The position numbers and the translations under genes were made by a program. A stretch of DNA of 19,879 nt from DATDVH01 sp035290045. Its GTDB lineage: Bacteria > Patescibacteriota > Microgenomatia > UBA1406 > HO2-37-13b. Shown here piece after piece: positions 1 to 7,145 of the stretch. The notes under the pieces are model-generated. The model was not told the DNA's origin and did not search any database. It saw nothing but the letters and a program-made list of their open reading frames with translations. The first letter of the stretch is position 1, and each line of letters begins with the position of its first letter. Location: NCBI GenBank assembly GCA_035290045.1, contig DATDVH010000074.1:1-19879 (forward strand). Reading direction: 5' to 3'.

Positions 1-378
1 TTTCTGTATAGCAATTTCTTTTACAGAAAAAAGTGGTAACTTATGGGTATTTTTGGCAATTTCAAAATACGGCTTAAACGGATAATAAAGAAACGTAACT
101 TTGATTTGATTATTATCAAAAAAAGTTAGTTCATCGCTTGAATCATTGGCTATTGTATGTATTTTGATTATGCGAGAAAGCTTTTCGGCTAAAGTTTTTG
201 GTATTTCTTTTTGACTTAAAAAATCAAAATCAAATGATTTTCTATGAGCTATCTGTAATGATAATGCAGTTCCTCCCCCCAATATAAATCCTTGTATAGA
301 TGAAATAAGTTGTTGCAACAAGTCATTTCTTTTTTCATCGAGTATTTCTAGATGTAGATTTGAGGTACTGTTGTTCAT
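1..378 (-). CDS. AbiEii/AbiGii-type nucleotidyltransferase toxin (partial, C-terminus beyond left edge)
   Basis: This ORF is open from an ATG at 378 down to base 1, so 126 codons are visible and the C-terminus is outside the window. Residues 34-40 read GGGTALS, and an aspartate pair follows at 50 and 52 (FDFDF). This glycine-rich plus DxD arrangement, with a basic histidine-arginine stretch between, is the signature of the AbiEii/AbiGii toxin branch of the DNA polymerase beta-like nucleotidyltransferases. Characterised members transfer nucleotides to target RNAs and act in abortive infection or toxin-antitoxin pairs. The start lies inside the preceding gene (44-nt overlap), so translation is probably coupled to that likely antitoxin. 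Confidence in the family is good. The substrate is unknown. Confidence 0.85.
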   Translation of the reverse strand, partial: MNNSTSNLHLEILDEKRNDLLQQLISSIQGFILGGGTALSLQIAHRKSFDFDFLSQKEIPKTLAEKLSRIIKIHTIANDSSDELTFFDNNQIKVTFLYYPFKPYFEIAKNTHKLPLFSVKEIAIQK

Positions 379-604
379 GTATTGGTTGACGAATGTGTAA
401 AATAAATTTTTTTATAAAATGTAATGTTTGAGGAGTATATATTTTTTTAGGATAGTGTAAAAATATATGTGTAAGCTTATTTTTTCCTATGCGAGTTTTT
501 AATGTCTGTATATCTTCAAGAGTTCCAAGTGCAAGAATTTGATGGGTACTATCAGGTGAGTCAATATCTTTATTATTCCGATACCATATATATGACTGTT
601 GCAT
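335..604 (-). CDS. Small AbiEii-associated protein, probable cognate antitoxin
   Basis: This 89-aa protein is encoded directly upstream of the AbiEii-like toxin, and its last 44 nt overlap the toxin's start. The central pattern (LGTLEDIQTL, then IGKNKLTHIF, then IYTPQTLHFIKKFI) resembles the short helical proteins, DUF6922-like, that often precede AbiEii genes in Patescibacteria and other bacteria. This family resemblance is from memory and is weak. It is much smaller than classical AbiEi antitoxins, which have a winged-helix DNA-binding domain, and no such domain is visible. No SD sequence precedes the ATG. A TATAAT box on the minus strand at 616-611 ends 6 nt before the start codon. The antitoxin role is inferred only from gene order and overlap. 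Confidence 0.65.
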   Translation of the reverse strand: MQQSYIWYRNNKDIDSPDSTHQILALGTLEDIQTLKTRIGKNKLTHIFLHYPKKIYTPQTLHFIKKFILHIRQPIHEQQYLKSTSRNTR

Positions 605-867
605 AATGTAATTATACTTTATTTTTCATAGACACACATGTTTTAATTTAACTTTTTAGCCTCTGGGGTTAAACGGGTTAATGCGACGAACTAATCATCA
701 TTTTTTACTATTTTTCTCTTATTTTTTACTCTATTTTTACTACAATTATTGAGACAGTGATAATGAGTTTTTTTAGAGAGCGAGCAAACTTAATGTCATT
801 TTTAACTGTTATAGTGCGGCTTTTTTTAGGTAAAAATAGTATAGATATTGTCAATCGCAACTTGCCG
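605..867. other. Non-coding gap with phased T-tracts upstream of the rpsB promoter
   Basis: This divergent intergenic region lies between the AbiE-like pair and rpsB. I see no convincing ORF, tRNA or strong terminator in it. Four T-tracts at 701-706, 711-715, 722-727 and 734-738 are spaced about 10-12 bp apart, and three of them are followed by ACT. Such phasing can bend DNA. Confidence 0.4.
611..616 (-). promoter_or_regulatory. -10 box (TATAAT) of the AbiE-like pair, leaderless configuration
   Basis: A perfect TATAAT read on the minus strand ends 6 nt before the ATG at 604, so transcription should begin at or very near the start codon. The hexamer 17 bp upstream (ATGTGT) is a poor -35 match. 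Confidence 0.5.
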
Positions 868-896
868 TTGAAAATATTTATATCAGCTGGTAGAAT
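868..896 (+). promoter_or_regulatory. rpsB promoter, predicted leaderless transcript
   Basis: TTGAAA (868-873), a 17-nt spacer and TAGAAT (891-896) form a good sigma70-type promoter. The -10 box ends 9 nt before the rpsB ATG at 906, leaving essentially no 5' UTR and no room for an SD sequence or a ribosomal-protein leader structure. Confidence 0.65.
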
Positions 897-905
897 GAAG
901 CTCTT

Positions 906-1631
906 ATGACAAATAGTTATTTAGAACCGACAAATCCTGAAGAGCTTATTATCGCTGGATCGCATTTTGGACACAAGTCCTATCGACTTAATCCGCGATT
1001 TCGTAAATATGTCTATAAAATAGAAAAAGGTATTGCTATCATTGATAGTATCAAAACTGCAGAAGAACTTGATCGGGCGCGAGAATGTGTATTCAATCTC
1101 GGAAAAGAGAAAAAACAACTATTAGTCGTTGCAACAAAAAAGCAAGTAAAATCTTTATTACTTGATTTATTAAAAGAGCGCAATGTTTTTTTTCTTACCA
1201 ATAAATGGATTGGTGGATTCTTGACCAATTTTGAAGAAATATCAAAAAATATACGTTATCTTAAAAAACTGAAAAAAGAACGCGATGAAGGTGGGTGGAC
1301 ACAATTTGTCAAACATGAACGCACTAAACTTGAGAAAAAATTAAGAGCAATGAAGCGTATTTATGAAGGGGTTGAAGAGATGATTTCTCTTCCTGATGCG
1401 CTTTTTATCATAGACAGCAAACATGAAGGCGTGGCAGTTGCCGAGGCGATCCGCATGCATATTAAAACAGTGGCACTTATTGACACCAATGGCAATCCAG
1501 ATATAATAGATTGTCCCATACCAGCAAATGACGATGCGGTAGCCAGTGTTCAGTACATAGTTACGCAGATTATCACAGCTTATGACAGAGGAAGAAAATC
1601 AAAAACAGAAGAAATAAATATTAAACACTAA
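906..1631 (+). CDS. rpsB: 30S ribosomal protein uS2
   Basis: The 241-aa protein matches uS2 over its whole length. It starts with the GSHFGHKSYRLNPRF region, continues with the KTAEELDRA helix and the NKWIGGFLTNF block, and ends with the DALFIIDSKHEGVAVAEA and DTNGNPDIIDCPIPANDDA motifs. uS2 joins the 30S subunit late, near the head-body junction. Length is normal for the family. It is the first gene of a close, co-directional run (next gene tsf after 12 nt), the classical rpsB-tsf pairing. The ATG at 906 is chosen because the conserved N-terminal helix follows it and a promoter lies just upstream. No SD is present. Confidence 0.97.
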   Translation: MTNSYLEPTNPEELIIAGSHFGHKSYRLNPRFRKYVYKIEKGIAIIDSIKTAEELDRARECVFNLGKEKKQLLVVATKKQVKSLLLDLLKERNVFFLTNKWIGGFLTNFEEISKNIRYLKKLKKERDEGGWTQFVKHERTKLEKKLRAMKRIYEGVEEMISLPDALFIIDSKHEGVAVAEAIRMHIKTVALIDTNGNPDIIDCPIPANDDAVASVQYIVTQIITAYDRGRKSKTEEINIKH

Positions 1632-1643
1632 TGACTTTTTAAT

Positions 1644-2096
1644 ATGATATCAACTATTTTTGCACTTAAAAAACTTCGTGAGGAGACGAGCGTATCGTTT
1701 TCATTATGTAAAAAGGCATTAGATCAATCAGACAATGATATTGAAAAAGCGAAAAAATTATTAAGCACATGGGGTATTGAGCAAACAGAAAGTAAATTAT
1801 TGAGGAAAACCCAGCAGGGAGCATTATTTTCCTATATCCATCATAATAAAAAAATCGGGGTGCTTTTAGAACTTTTATGCGAGACTGATTTTGTCGCAAT
1901 AAATAGTGAGTTTCAGCAATTGGGAAATACGCTTGCTATGCAAATCGCTTCAACAAATCCTCGTGATGTATCGTCATTACTTGAGACTCCGTATATTAAA
2001 GAAGCATCAAAGATAATTGAAGTGCTTATAAAAGAATGTATATTCAAAATAGGAGAAAATATAAAAATTGGCAAATTTGTGAGATTTGAGATTTAG
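1644..2096 (+). CDS. tsf: Elongation factor Ts, short form
   Basis: EF-Ts is the nucleotide exchange factor for EF-Tu. The N-terminal UBA-like segment (ALKKLREETSVSFSLCKKAL, residues about 7-26) and the exchange motif ETDFVAINSEF, with the Asp-Phe pair that inserts into EF-Tu, are clear. At 150 aa it is far shorter than the E. coli protein (about 280 aa) and shorter than the compact Thermus form (about 196 aa). It keeps the N-terminal domain and one core subdomain and lacks the second subdomain and coiled coil. The ORF is intact, so this is a compact family form, not a frameshift. It lies 12 nt after rpsB and 5 nt before frr. No SD. Confidence 0.93.
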   Translation: MISTIFALKKLREETSVSFSLCKKALDQSDNDIEKAKKLLSTWGIEQTESKLLRKTQQGALFSYIHHNKKIGVLLELLCETDFVAINSEFQQLGNTLAMQIASTNPRDVSSLLETPYIKEASKIIEVLIKECIFKIGENIKIGKFVRFEI

Positions 2097-2101
2097 TCAT
2101 A

Positions 2102-2671
2102 ATGTTTAACGAACAATCTCTCCGTGCAGATTTTAAAAAAAAAGGCTCACTAATCATTGAGTATATTAAAAATGAAATTGTGCATATACGAAGTGGTAAA
2201 GTATCGCCTTCATTCGTTGAAAAAATTATAGTCAATACATACGAGGGGACGACACAGATACCTCTTTTTCAGCTTGCAACCATCAGTGCTGATGGCCCTT
2301 TGGGATTAGTTATCAGCCCTTTTGACTATAACACAGTCAAGGATATTGAAAAAGCCTTATTGACTTCACCTCTTCATCTGAACCCGCGAGTTGAAGATAA
2401 AACAATTCGTCTTCGGCTACCACCACTTTCTGAAGAACAACGCACACAGCTCCTGAAGGTAGTATCTCAAAAAATAGAGGAAGGAAAAATGAAACTGAGA
2501 ATAGCTCGTGATGAAATACGAAAAAAAGTAAAAGAAGCATTTGAGAAAAAAGAGTGTGTGGAAGATCAGAAATTCAGATTTGAAAAGGAGATTGACTCAA
2601 TTACTCGTGAATGTATCGTACAATGTGATGAGATGGCAGATAAGAAAAGGCTTGAAATTATGGGAGTCTAA
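2102..2671 (+). CDS. frr: Ribosome recycling factor
   Basis: The 189-aa protein has the standard RRF size and order: an N-terminal helix with HIRSGKVSPSFVEKI, a domain II beta region (TQIPLFQLATISADGPLGLVISPFD), the conserved RLRLPPLSEEQR block, and a long charged C-terminal helix ending in KKRLEIMGV. RRF works with EF-G to split post-termination ribosomes. The normal RTGRA-like signature appears as IRSGKVSP, a conservative variant. It is placed 5 nt after tsf, in the common rpsB-tsf-frr order (pyrH is missing here). The ATG at 2102 has no SD. Confidence 0.96.
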   Translation: MFNEQSLRADFKKKGSLIIEYIKNEIVHIRSGKVSPSFVEKIIVNTYEGTTQIPLFQLATISADGPLGLVISPFDYNTVKDIEKALLTSPLHLNPRVEDKTIRLRLPPLSEEQRTQLLKVVSQKIEEGKMKLRIARDEIRKKVKEAFEKKECVEDQKFRFEKEIDSITRECIVQCDEMADKKRLEIMGV

Positions 2672-2696
2672 CCTTTTTAATAGATAAAAATATATA

Positions 2697-3785
2697 ATGA
2701 AAATTCTTGTATTTATTTTGATATTGAGTATTCTGGTGATTATCCATGAATTGGGTCATTTTCTCGTGGCTAAGAAAAACAATGTCTTTGTGGAAGAATT
2801 TGGATTTGGCATTCCTCCTCGCCTTTTTGGCAAGAAAATTGGTGAGACTTTGTATAGCATCAATGCACTTCCATTTGGCGGTTTTGTAAAAGTATTGGGA
2901 GAGGAAGAAGCAGAGCTTGATAAGAAAAAACTTTCTCCTTCGCTTTACAAGCGTACGTTTGTGTCAAAAAAACCTTTAGTGAAGGCGATGATCATTGTCG
3001 CGGGCGTTGCCGCAAATTTTTTATTAGGATGGGTTATCATCTCTTATCTTTTTACTCGTGGTGTGCCAGTACCGAGAGATGCAGTCATTGTTGAAAAAGT
3101 AGCCTCACACTCTCCTGCATACACTGCTGGAGTGAAAGCAAACGACTCTATAATACAAATGATTATTACTTCCAACAAAACCATTACTTTTCCTATACAA
3201 AAGACAGAGGATCTCATTACTCTGAGCCAAAAATATGCAGGGAGTACGATTACTCTTGTTATACTTCGGGAAGGTGTGAAGAAACATATTGCCTTAATTC
3301 CGAGAAAAAACCCCCCTGCATCTCAGGGAGCGCTTGGCATGGTTATACGTACAGATTTTTCAATAAAGAAATATCCATGGTATTCTGCTCCGTTTTTTGG
3401 ATTCTATGAATCAGTCAAAATCACCAAACTCATGGTAGTTGAGATAGTTAAGATTCTTTTCAGATTATTCACTTTTCAGAAAATATCGCTTGATGTGGCA
3501 GGACCTGTCGGTATCGCTCAGATTACCGGTAAAGCAGTTGACGTCGGGTTTGACGCAGTGATGCAGTTGTTGGGGATTCTTTCGTTTAACCTCGCAATCA
3601 TCAATATATTCCCCTTCCCTGCACTTGATGGAGGACGATTAGTATTTGTTTTTTATGAATGGATCACAAAAAGAAAAGTAAACCCATCTGTTGAACGGAA
3701 AGTAAATTTTGCAGGTTTTGCTCTACTCATCTCACTTATTATTTTAATTACTATAAAAGATATTTCTCGTCTTATTGTTAAATAA
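2697..3785 (+). CDS. rseP: Site-2 (RseP-type) intramembrane zinc metalloprotease
   Basis: This 362-aa M50-family membrane protease is expected to cleave transmembrane substrates within the membrane. The first transmembrane helix carries the zinc motif HELGH (His17, Glu18, His21). A second hydrophobic segment follows at about 97-116 (AMIIVAGVAANFLLGWVII). A single PDZ domain lies at about 130-210 (with SPAYTAGVKANDSI). The last helices carry NIFPFPALDGGR at about 303-314, whose aspartate is the third zinc ligand. All catalytic residues are present. E. coli RseP has two PDZ domains; one is usual for compact members. The gap to frr is 25 nt. Substrates cannot be deduced; no anti-sigma factor gene is near. 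Confidence 0.93.
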   Translation: MKILVFILILSILVIIHELGHFLVAKKNNVFVEEFGFGIPPRLFGKKIGETLYSINALPFGGFVKVLGEEEAELDKKKLSPSLYKRTFVSKKPLVKAMIIVAGVAANFLLGWVIISYLFTRGVPVPRDAVIVEKVASHSPAYTAGVKANDSIIQMIITSNKTITFPIQKTEDLITLSQKYAGSTITLVILREGVKKHIALIPRKNPPASQGALGMVIRTDFSIKKYPWYSAPFFGFYESVKITKLMVVEIVKILFRLFTFQKISLDVAGPVGIAQITGKAVDVGFDAVMQLLGILSFNLAIINIFPFPALDGGRLVFVFYEWITKRKVNPSVERKVNFAGFALLISLIILITIKDISRLIVK

Positions 3786-3810
3786 TTATTTTGGTTTTTT
3801 GTTTCATATC

Positions 3811-4359
3811 ATGCATTTGAAATACGATAATATTACTATTTCAGGAGGAGTTGCAGTCGGGACTACTACCTTGATGGATAATCTGCGACCATATCTTGAG
3901 CCACAGGGATGGAAGCTTACTTCAACAGGAAATATGGTTAGGGAATATATGAAAGAGAATATCATGCCGTCTGCATCTCTTGTCTCAGATGATTTTGATC
4001 GTGCAGTTGAGAAAAAGGCATATGATATCCTGAAAAATAAAAAAAAGTGGGTTATTGAGGCGTGGCTTGCAGGATTTGTTGCACGAGATTTGAAAAAAAC
4101 ATTTCGCATATTACTCACCTGTTCGCATGACTCTCTCCGTGTAGATCGGGTGGTTAATCGCGATAAAATCACCATGACTGATGCAAAACGGTTTATAAAA
4201 AAGCGTGAAGAAGACAATTTCCGTAAATGGAAGAAACTGTATGGGAATTATAATTTTTTTGACCCAAAATATTATACTATTGTTATTGACACCTATTCAT
4301 CTGGACAGCTTGAGACAATGGGTAAAGTACTTGATGCAATAGGGTATTATAAAGCATGA
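3811..4359 (+). CDS. Cytidylate kinase-like P-loop nucleoside (mono)phosphate kinase
   Basis: The 182-aa protein begins with a beta strand and P-loop, ITISGGVAVGTTTL (about residues 8-21), typical of CMP/dCMP kinase-like enzymes although T replaces the usual K in the GKT/GKS step. It continues with a mixed alpha/beta fold, an R-rich lid region (DRVVNRDKITMTDAKRFIKKREEDN) and FDPKYYTIVIDT near the C-terminus, matching the cytidylate kinase-like family. The longer reading from a TTG at 3775 would overlap rseP and add residues unlike the family, so I use the ATG at 3811. The gene overlaps proS by 4 nt (ATGA). The change at the P-loop lysine makes exact activity uncertain; it could be a different kinase. 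Confidence 0.78.
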   Translation: MHLKYDNITISGGVAVGTTTLMDNLRPYLEPQGWKLTSTGNMVREYMKENIMPSASLVSDDFDRAVEKKAYDILKNKKKWVIEAWLAGFVARDLKKTFRILLTCSHDSLRVDRVVNRDKITMTDAKRFIKKREEDNFRKWKKLYGNYNFFDPKYYTIVIDTYSSGQLETMGKVLDAIGYYKA

Positions 4360-5600
4360 GATATTCACACCTTTTTGGAAAAACAACGAGTAATGTCACT
4401 AAAAAATATGATTCAATCAGCCATGAGCTTCTAATGAAAGCCGGATATATTGATCAAGTGGCGGCGGGTATTTTCTCATTTTTACCATTGGGCAAACGTG
4501 TATTGGCTCGTATTGAATCTATCATACGAGATGAGATGAACACGATCGGCGGGCAGGAAATCGCGATGCCTGCTCTTCAACCGAAAGCAGTATGGGAAAC
4601 TACTGATCGTTGGAATAGTGTTGACGATCTTTTTAAGATAAAAAGTATGTATGGTAAAGAATATGGATTAGGTCCAACTCATGAAGAGATAGTAACTCCT
4701 TTGGCGAAAAAATATGTGAAGAGCTATCGTGATTTACCCTTATATTTGTATCAAATCGCTCCTAAATTCCGCGATGAGGCACGTGCCAAGTCTGGTATTT
4801 TGCGCGGCCGCGAATTTGGTATGAAAGATTTGTATTCTTTTCATGAGAATCGGGCTGATCTTTCTTCTTTTTATACGAAAGTTACCGATGCATATTTGAC
4901 TATATTTAAGCGATGTGGATTGATAGATGTGAAGATCACTGAAGCATCAGGAGGTTCATTTGCCAAAAAATACTCTCACGAATTTAATGTGATTACTCCA
5001 GCAGGAGAAGTAGATTTGATTTACTGCACTGCATGTAATTTTGCTCAAAATACTGAGATTGCCGCATTGCAAAAAGGAGATGTATGTCCTCACTGTACAA
5101 AAGGATCAGTACAGATTGATAAAGCGATTGAAATAGGAAATATTTTTGATCTCGGTACACGATTTAGCTCAGCGTTTGACCTCACATTTACTGCAAGGGA
5201 TGGATCACAACAGTTTCCTATGATGGGGTGCTATGGGATTGGTACTACTCGTCTTTTGGGGACTGTAGTTGAAGTCAATCATGATGAAAAAGGTATTCTC
5301 TGGAATAGGGAAACTGCTCCATACGATTGTCACCTGATCAATTTGTCTTCTGATCAAGAAAAGCACGCTGACGCAGTATACAGAACCTTATTGGGAAAAG
5401 GATTTGAAGTATTATACGATGATCGTATTGAGATATCGTCAGGACAAAAACTCATGGTGGCAGATCTTATTGGTATTCCTATTCGTCTTATTGTCTCCGA
5501 TAGGACTGGTCGTGATATTGAATGGAAAAGTCGTACGGATAAAAAAACCCGTATGATGACGGTGGCACAAGTGATAGAAAAATTATCGTTGAAAAGTTAA
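4356..5600 (+). CDS. proS: Prolyl-tRNA synthetase, compact form without editing insertion
   Basis: This is a class II synthetase that charges tRNA-Pro. The substrate motif GPTHEE lies at 106-111. Motif 2 (KFRDEARAKSGILRGREFGMKD) is at about 137-158. Motif 3 is MGCYGIGTTRLL at about 290-301. The C-terminal anticodon-binding domain runs from about 320 to 414 (GFEVLYDDR and following). Four cysteines (224, 227, 244, 247) form a likely zinc knuckle. Bacterial-type ProRS usually carries a roughly 180-aa INS domain between motifs 2 and 3 that hydrolyses Ala-tRNA-Pro. Only about 130 residues lie there, so INS is absent. The start overlaps the kinase-like stop. Its substrate tRNA-Pro(CGG) is encoded later in the window. 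Confidence 0.95.
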   Translation: MRYSHLFGKTTSNVTKKYDSISHELLMKAGYIDQVAAGIFSFLPLGKRVLARIESIIRDEMNTIGGQEIAMPALQPKAVWETTDRWNSVDDLFKIKSMYGKEYGLGPTHEEIVTPLAKKYVKSYRDLPLYLYQIAPKFRDEARAKSGILRGREFGMKDLYSFHENRADLSSFYTKVTDAYLTIFKRCGLIDVKITEASGGSFAKKYSHEFNVITPAGEVDLIYCTACNFAQNTEIAALQKGDVCPHCTKGSVQIDKAIEIGNIFDLGTRFSSAFDLTFTARDGSQQFPMMGCYGIGTTRLLGTVVEVNHDEKGILWNRETAPYDCHLINLSSDQEKHADAVYRTLLGKGFEVLYDDRIEISSGQKLMVADLIGIPIRLIVSDRTGRDIEWKSRTDKKTRMMTVAQVIEKLSLKS

Positions 5601-5606
5601 ATCAGT

Positions 5607-6449
5607 ATGAAAACAATCGTAACTCATATTTCTCCTGATGCTGATGCGATAACCAGTATTTGGCTTATCAGATCATTTAAGCACGGGTGGGGACATGCGC
5701 GCGTTGTATTTGTCCCTGCAGGAGCTACGTTTGACAATCAATTAGTTGATTCGTCTCAATCAATCATTCACGTGGATACTGGTTTGGGGAGATTTGATCA
5801 TCATCAGTCAAATGAGAATACCTGTGCGGCACAGAAAATATTAGATTCACTGAAAAAGGAAAAAAATATAACCAAAAATATACAGGCGTTGGAGCGTATG
5901 ATTGCATTTATTACTGATTGTGATCATTTCAGAGATGTATTTTTTCCCGATCCTGAGGCTGATAGATATACGTTTTTATTTGATTCTATTCTTGATGGGA
6001 TGCGCATTCGTCTGCAAGATGACAGTCAATTGGTGCGTATAGGGGAAATGATGTGTGATGGAATTTTTCAGTCATTTATCAATAAGGTAAAGGCAGAAAA
6101 AGAAATAAAAAACGGATTGATTTTAGAGACCCTCTGGGGAAAAACTGTGGTGATTGAATCTGAAAATGAAGAATCAAGTCGTCTTGCGCAAAAAAAAGGT
6201 TTTGCGCTCACCATCAGAAAAAGTCCTCAAAAAGGACATCTTCGCATAAAGCTTTCTCCTCGTCATGATGGGAAAGGTCATGATTTGAGCGCTCTTTTTG
6301 AAGTATTGAAACAAAAAGATCCGTCAGCGACATGGTTTTTCCACGCGTCGGGCAATATGATCCTCAACGGTTCTACTAAGAATCCTGACGTTACTCCAAC
6401 TCATCTGACTTTACCTGAGGTGGTTCAGTTGGTGAAGGCAATTCGTTGA
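5607..6449 (+). CDS. DHH-superfamily-like phosphohydrolase, function unknown
   Basis: The 280-aa protein has metal-binding motifs of the DHH/MYG1-like phosphoesterases: THISPDADA near the N-terminus (His7, Asp11, Asp13), VDTG (Asp57), the eponymous RFDHHQ (Asp64, His65, His66) and FITDCDHF (Asp104, Asp106). The C-terminal half (KTVVIESENEESSRL through WFFHASGNMILNGS) resembles a substrate-binding domain of such proteins, but I cannot name a subfamily. The family includes nanoRNases, RecJ and MYG1-type exonucleases. It follows proS by 6 nt and ends the first gene run. I am confident in the metal-binding architecture and not in the substrate, which could be an RNA or DNA end or a small phosphoester. 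Confidence 0.7.
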   Translation: MKTIVTHISPDADAITSIWLIRSFKHGWGHARVVFVPAGATFDNQLVDSSQSIIHVDTGLGRFDHHQSNENTCAAQKILDSLKKEKNITKNIQALERMIAFITDCDHFRDVFFPDPEADRYTFLFDSILDGMRIRLQDDSQLVRIGEMMCDGIFQSFINKVKAEKEIKNGLILETLWGKTVVIESENEESSRLAQKKGFALTIRKSPQKGHLRIKLSPRHDGKGHDLSALFEVLKQKDPSATWFFHASGNMILNGSTKNPDVTPTHLTLPEVVQLVKAIR

Positions 6450-6495
6450 ATTACGGTTGTTTTTTCTTCAGTTACTACCTACATTTACTTTGCAT

Positions 6496-6525
6496 TTGCA
6501 AACCAAACTATGAAGGGTATATAAT
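6496..6525 (+). promoter_or_regulatory. rpsU promoter
   Basis: TTGCAA (6496-6501), an 18-nt spacer and a perfect TATAAT (6520-6525). The predicted transcript start near 6532 leaves a 5' UTR of about 45 nt before the rpsU ATG, unlike the leaderless promoters elsewhere in the window. The preceding gap from 6450 holds no visible gene. Confidence 0.65.
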
Positions 6526-6557
6526 AACTGCGTATGGTTTTTATTCACTGTATGAAA

Positions 6558-6565
6558 GGGAGGTG
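6558..6565 (+). promoter_or_regulatory. Extended Shine-Dalgarno of rpsU
   Basis: GGGAGGTG is complementary to the 16S anti-SD over about seven bases and lies 11 nt before the ATG at 6577. This is the strongest SD in the window; nearly all other genes have none. Confidence 0.7.
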
Positions 6566-6576
6566 TGTTAATTATT

Positions 6577-6771
6577 ATGATTGTTATAATCAAAAAAAAA
6601 GGAGAAAGCAAAGATACATTCTTTAGAAAATTTAGCCGTATGTTTAAGGGCGAGGATATCATATATGAGGTTAACAAGAAATTATTTTTCAAAAAACCAT
6701 CACTTTTAAAAAAAGAAAAAATGAAGGAGCGCATGAAGCGAAGAGCGCAACAGAGAAAGCGCTTTCTATGA
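6577..6771 (+). CDS. rpsU: 30S ribosomal protein bS21
   Basis: With the ATG at 6577 the product is 64 aa. It has the bS21 pattern: an N-terminal strand (MIVIIKKKGES), then DTFFRKFSRMFKGEDII, the V-K-K-LFFKKPS block equivalent to the family's REFYEKPT, and a very basic C-terminal helix (KKEKMKERMKRRAQQRKRF). bS21 sits next to the 3' end of 16S rRNA near the anti-SD. A GTG at 6565 in the same frame would start inside the SD itself, so the ATG is preferred despite the fairly long spacing. It overlaps the YbeY-like gene by 4 nt. The strong SD suggests translational control distinct from its neighbours. Confidence 0.88.
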   Translation: MIVIIKKKGESKDTFFRKFSRMFKGEDIIYEVNKKLFFKKPSLLKKEKMKERMKRRAQQRKRFL

Positions 6772-7112
6772 TACTGATTTTTTCGCATTCACGGTTCAAG
6801 ATTAACCGTCGAGCCATACAAAAATCAATAGGGGAAATTCTGAAAAAAGAAGGAAGAAAAGAAAAAGATAGCCTAAATATTATTTTTGTTGGAGTGCGGA
6901 AAATGCGTCAGATTGGACTCAAGCTAAAAAATGAAAAGAAGGCATATCCGGTACTTTCTTTTTCTTATTTGAATGATGAAATGCAAAAAGATTTGATTGG
7001 CGAGATTGTCATTTGTTACCCTCAAGCAGTATTGCTCGCGGCAGAACGTGAGAAACGGGTGCATGCAGTGATTATGCAACTGATTGAACATGGTGTCAGG
7101 AGTTTAAGGTAA
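6768..7112 (+). CDS. ybeY: YbeY-like endoribonuclease/rRNA maturation factor, degenerate C-terminus
   Basis: The 114-aa product matches YbeY in its strand order: SLNIIFVGVRKMRQIGLKLKN (about 35-55), a YPVLSFSY segment equivalent to the family's TDVLSFP, and the GEIVICYPQA strand (about 78-87). YbeY normally ends with H-x3-H-x5-H (as in HGLLHLLGYDH), which binds the catalytic metal. Here the tail is IEHGVRSLR followed by a stop: one histidine remains, the second position is serine and the third is lost. I find no GYDH remnant in the other two forward frames before 7146. The gene overlaps rpsU by 4 nt and is followed by the A+T-rich RM island, so it may have been clipped by that insertion. Activity is doubtful. 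Confidence 0.7.
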   Translation: MILIFSHSRFKINRRAIQKSIGEILKKEGRKEKDSLNIIFVGVRKMRQIGLKLKNEKKAYPVLSFSYLNDEMQKDLIGEIVICYPQAVLLAAEREKRVHAVIMQLIEHGVRSLR

Positions 7113-7145
7113 AACTTTAACGCTAATTCGTCAAAGAAAATAACT

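Noticed and set aside
605..867. Structured ribosomal-protein leader or riboswitch upstream of rpsB
   Set aside because: The best promoter places the transcript start at the rpsB ATG, and I find no convincing conserved stem in the gap.
3775..3810. Longer N-terminus for the kinase-like gene from a TTG inside the rseP 3' end
   Set aside because: It adds 12 residues before the first beta strand that are not typical of the family, and the ATG at 3811 fits the fold; the TTG has no SD.
3804..4217. 137-aa open frame on the minus strand opposite the kinase-like gene
   Set aside because: It is antisense to a recognisable coding sequence, has no domain, and is compositionally a shadow of the forward gene.
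6565..6576. GTG start for rpsU
   Set aside because: The GTG overlaps the SD itself and cannot be served by it; the ATG at 6577 gives the normal bS21 N-terminus.
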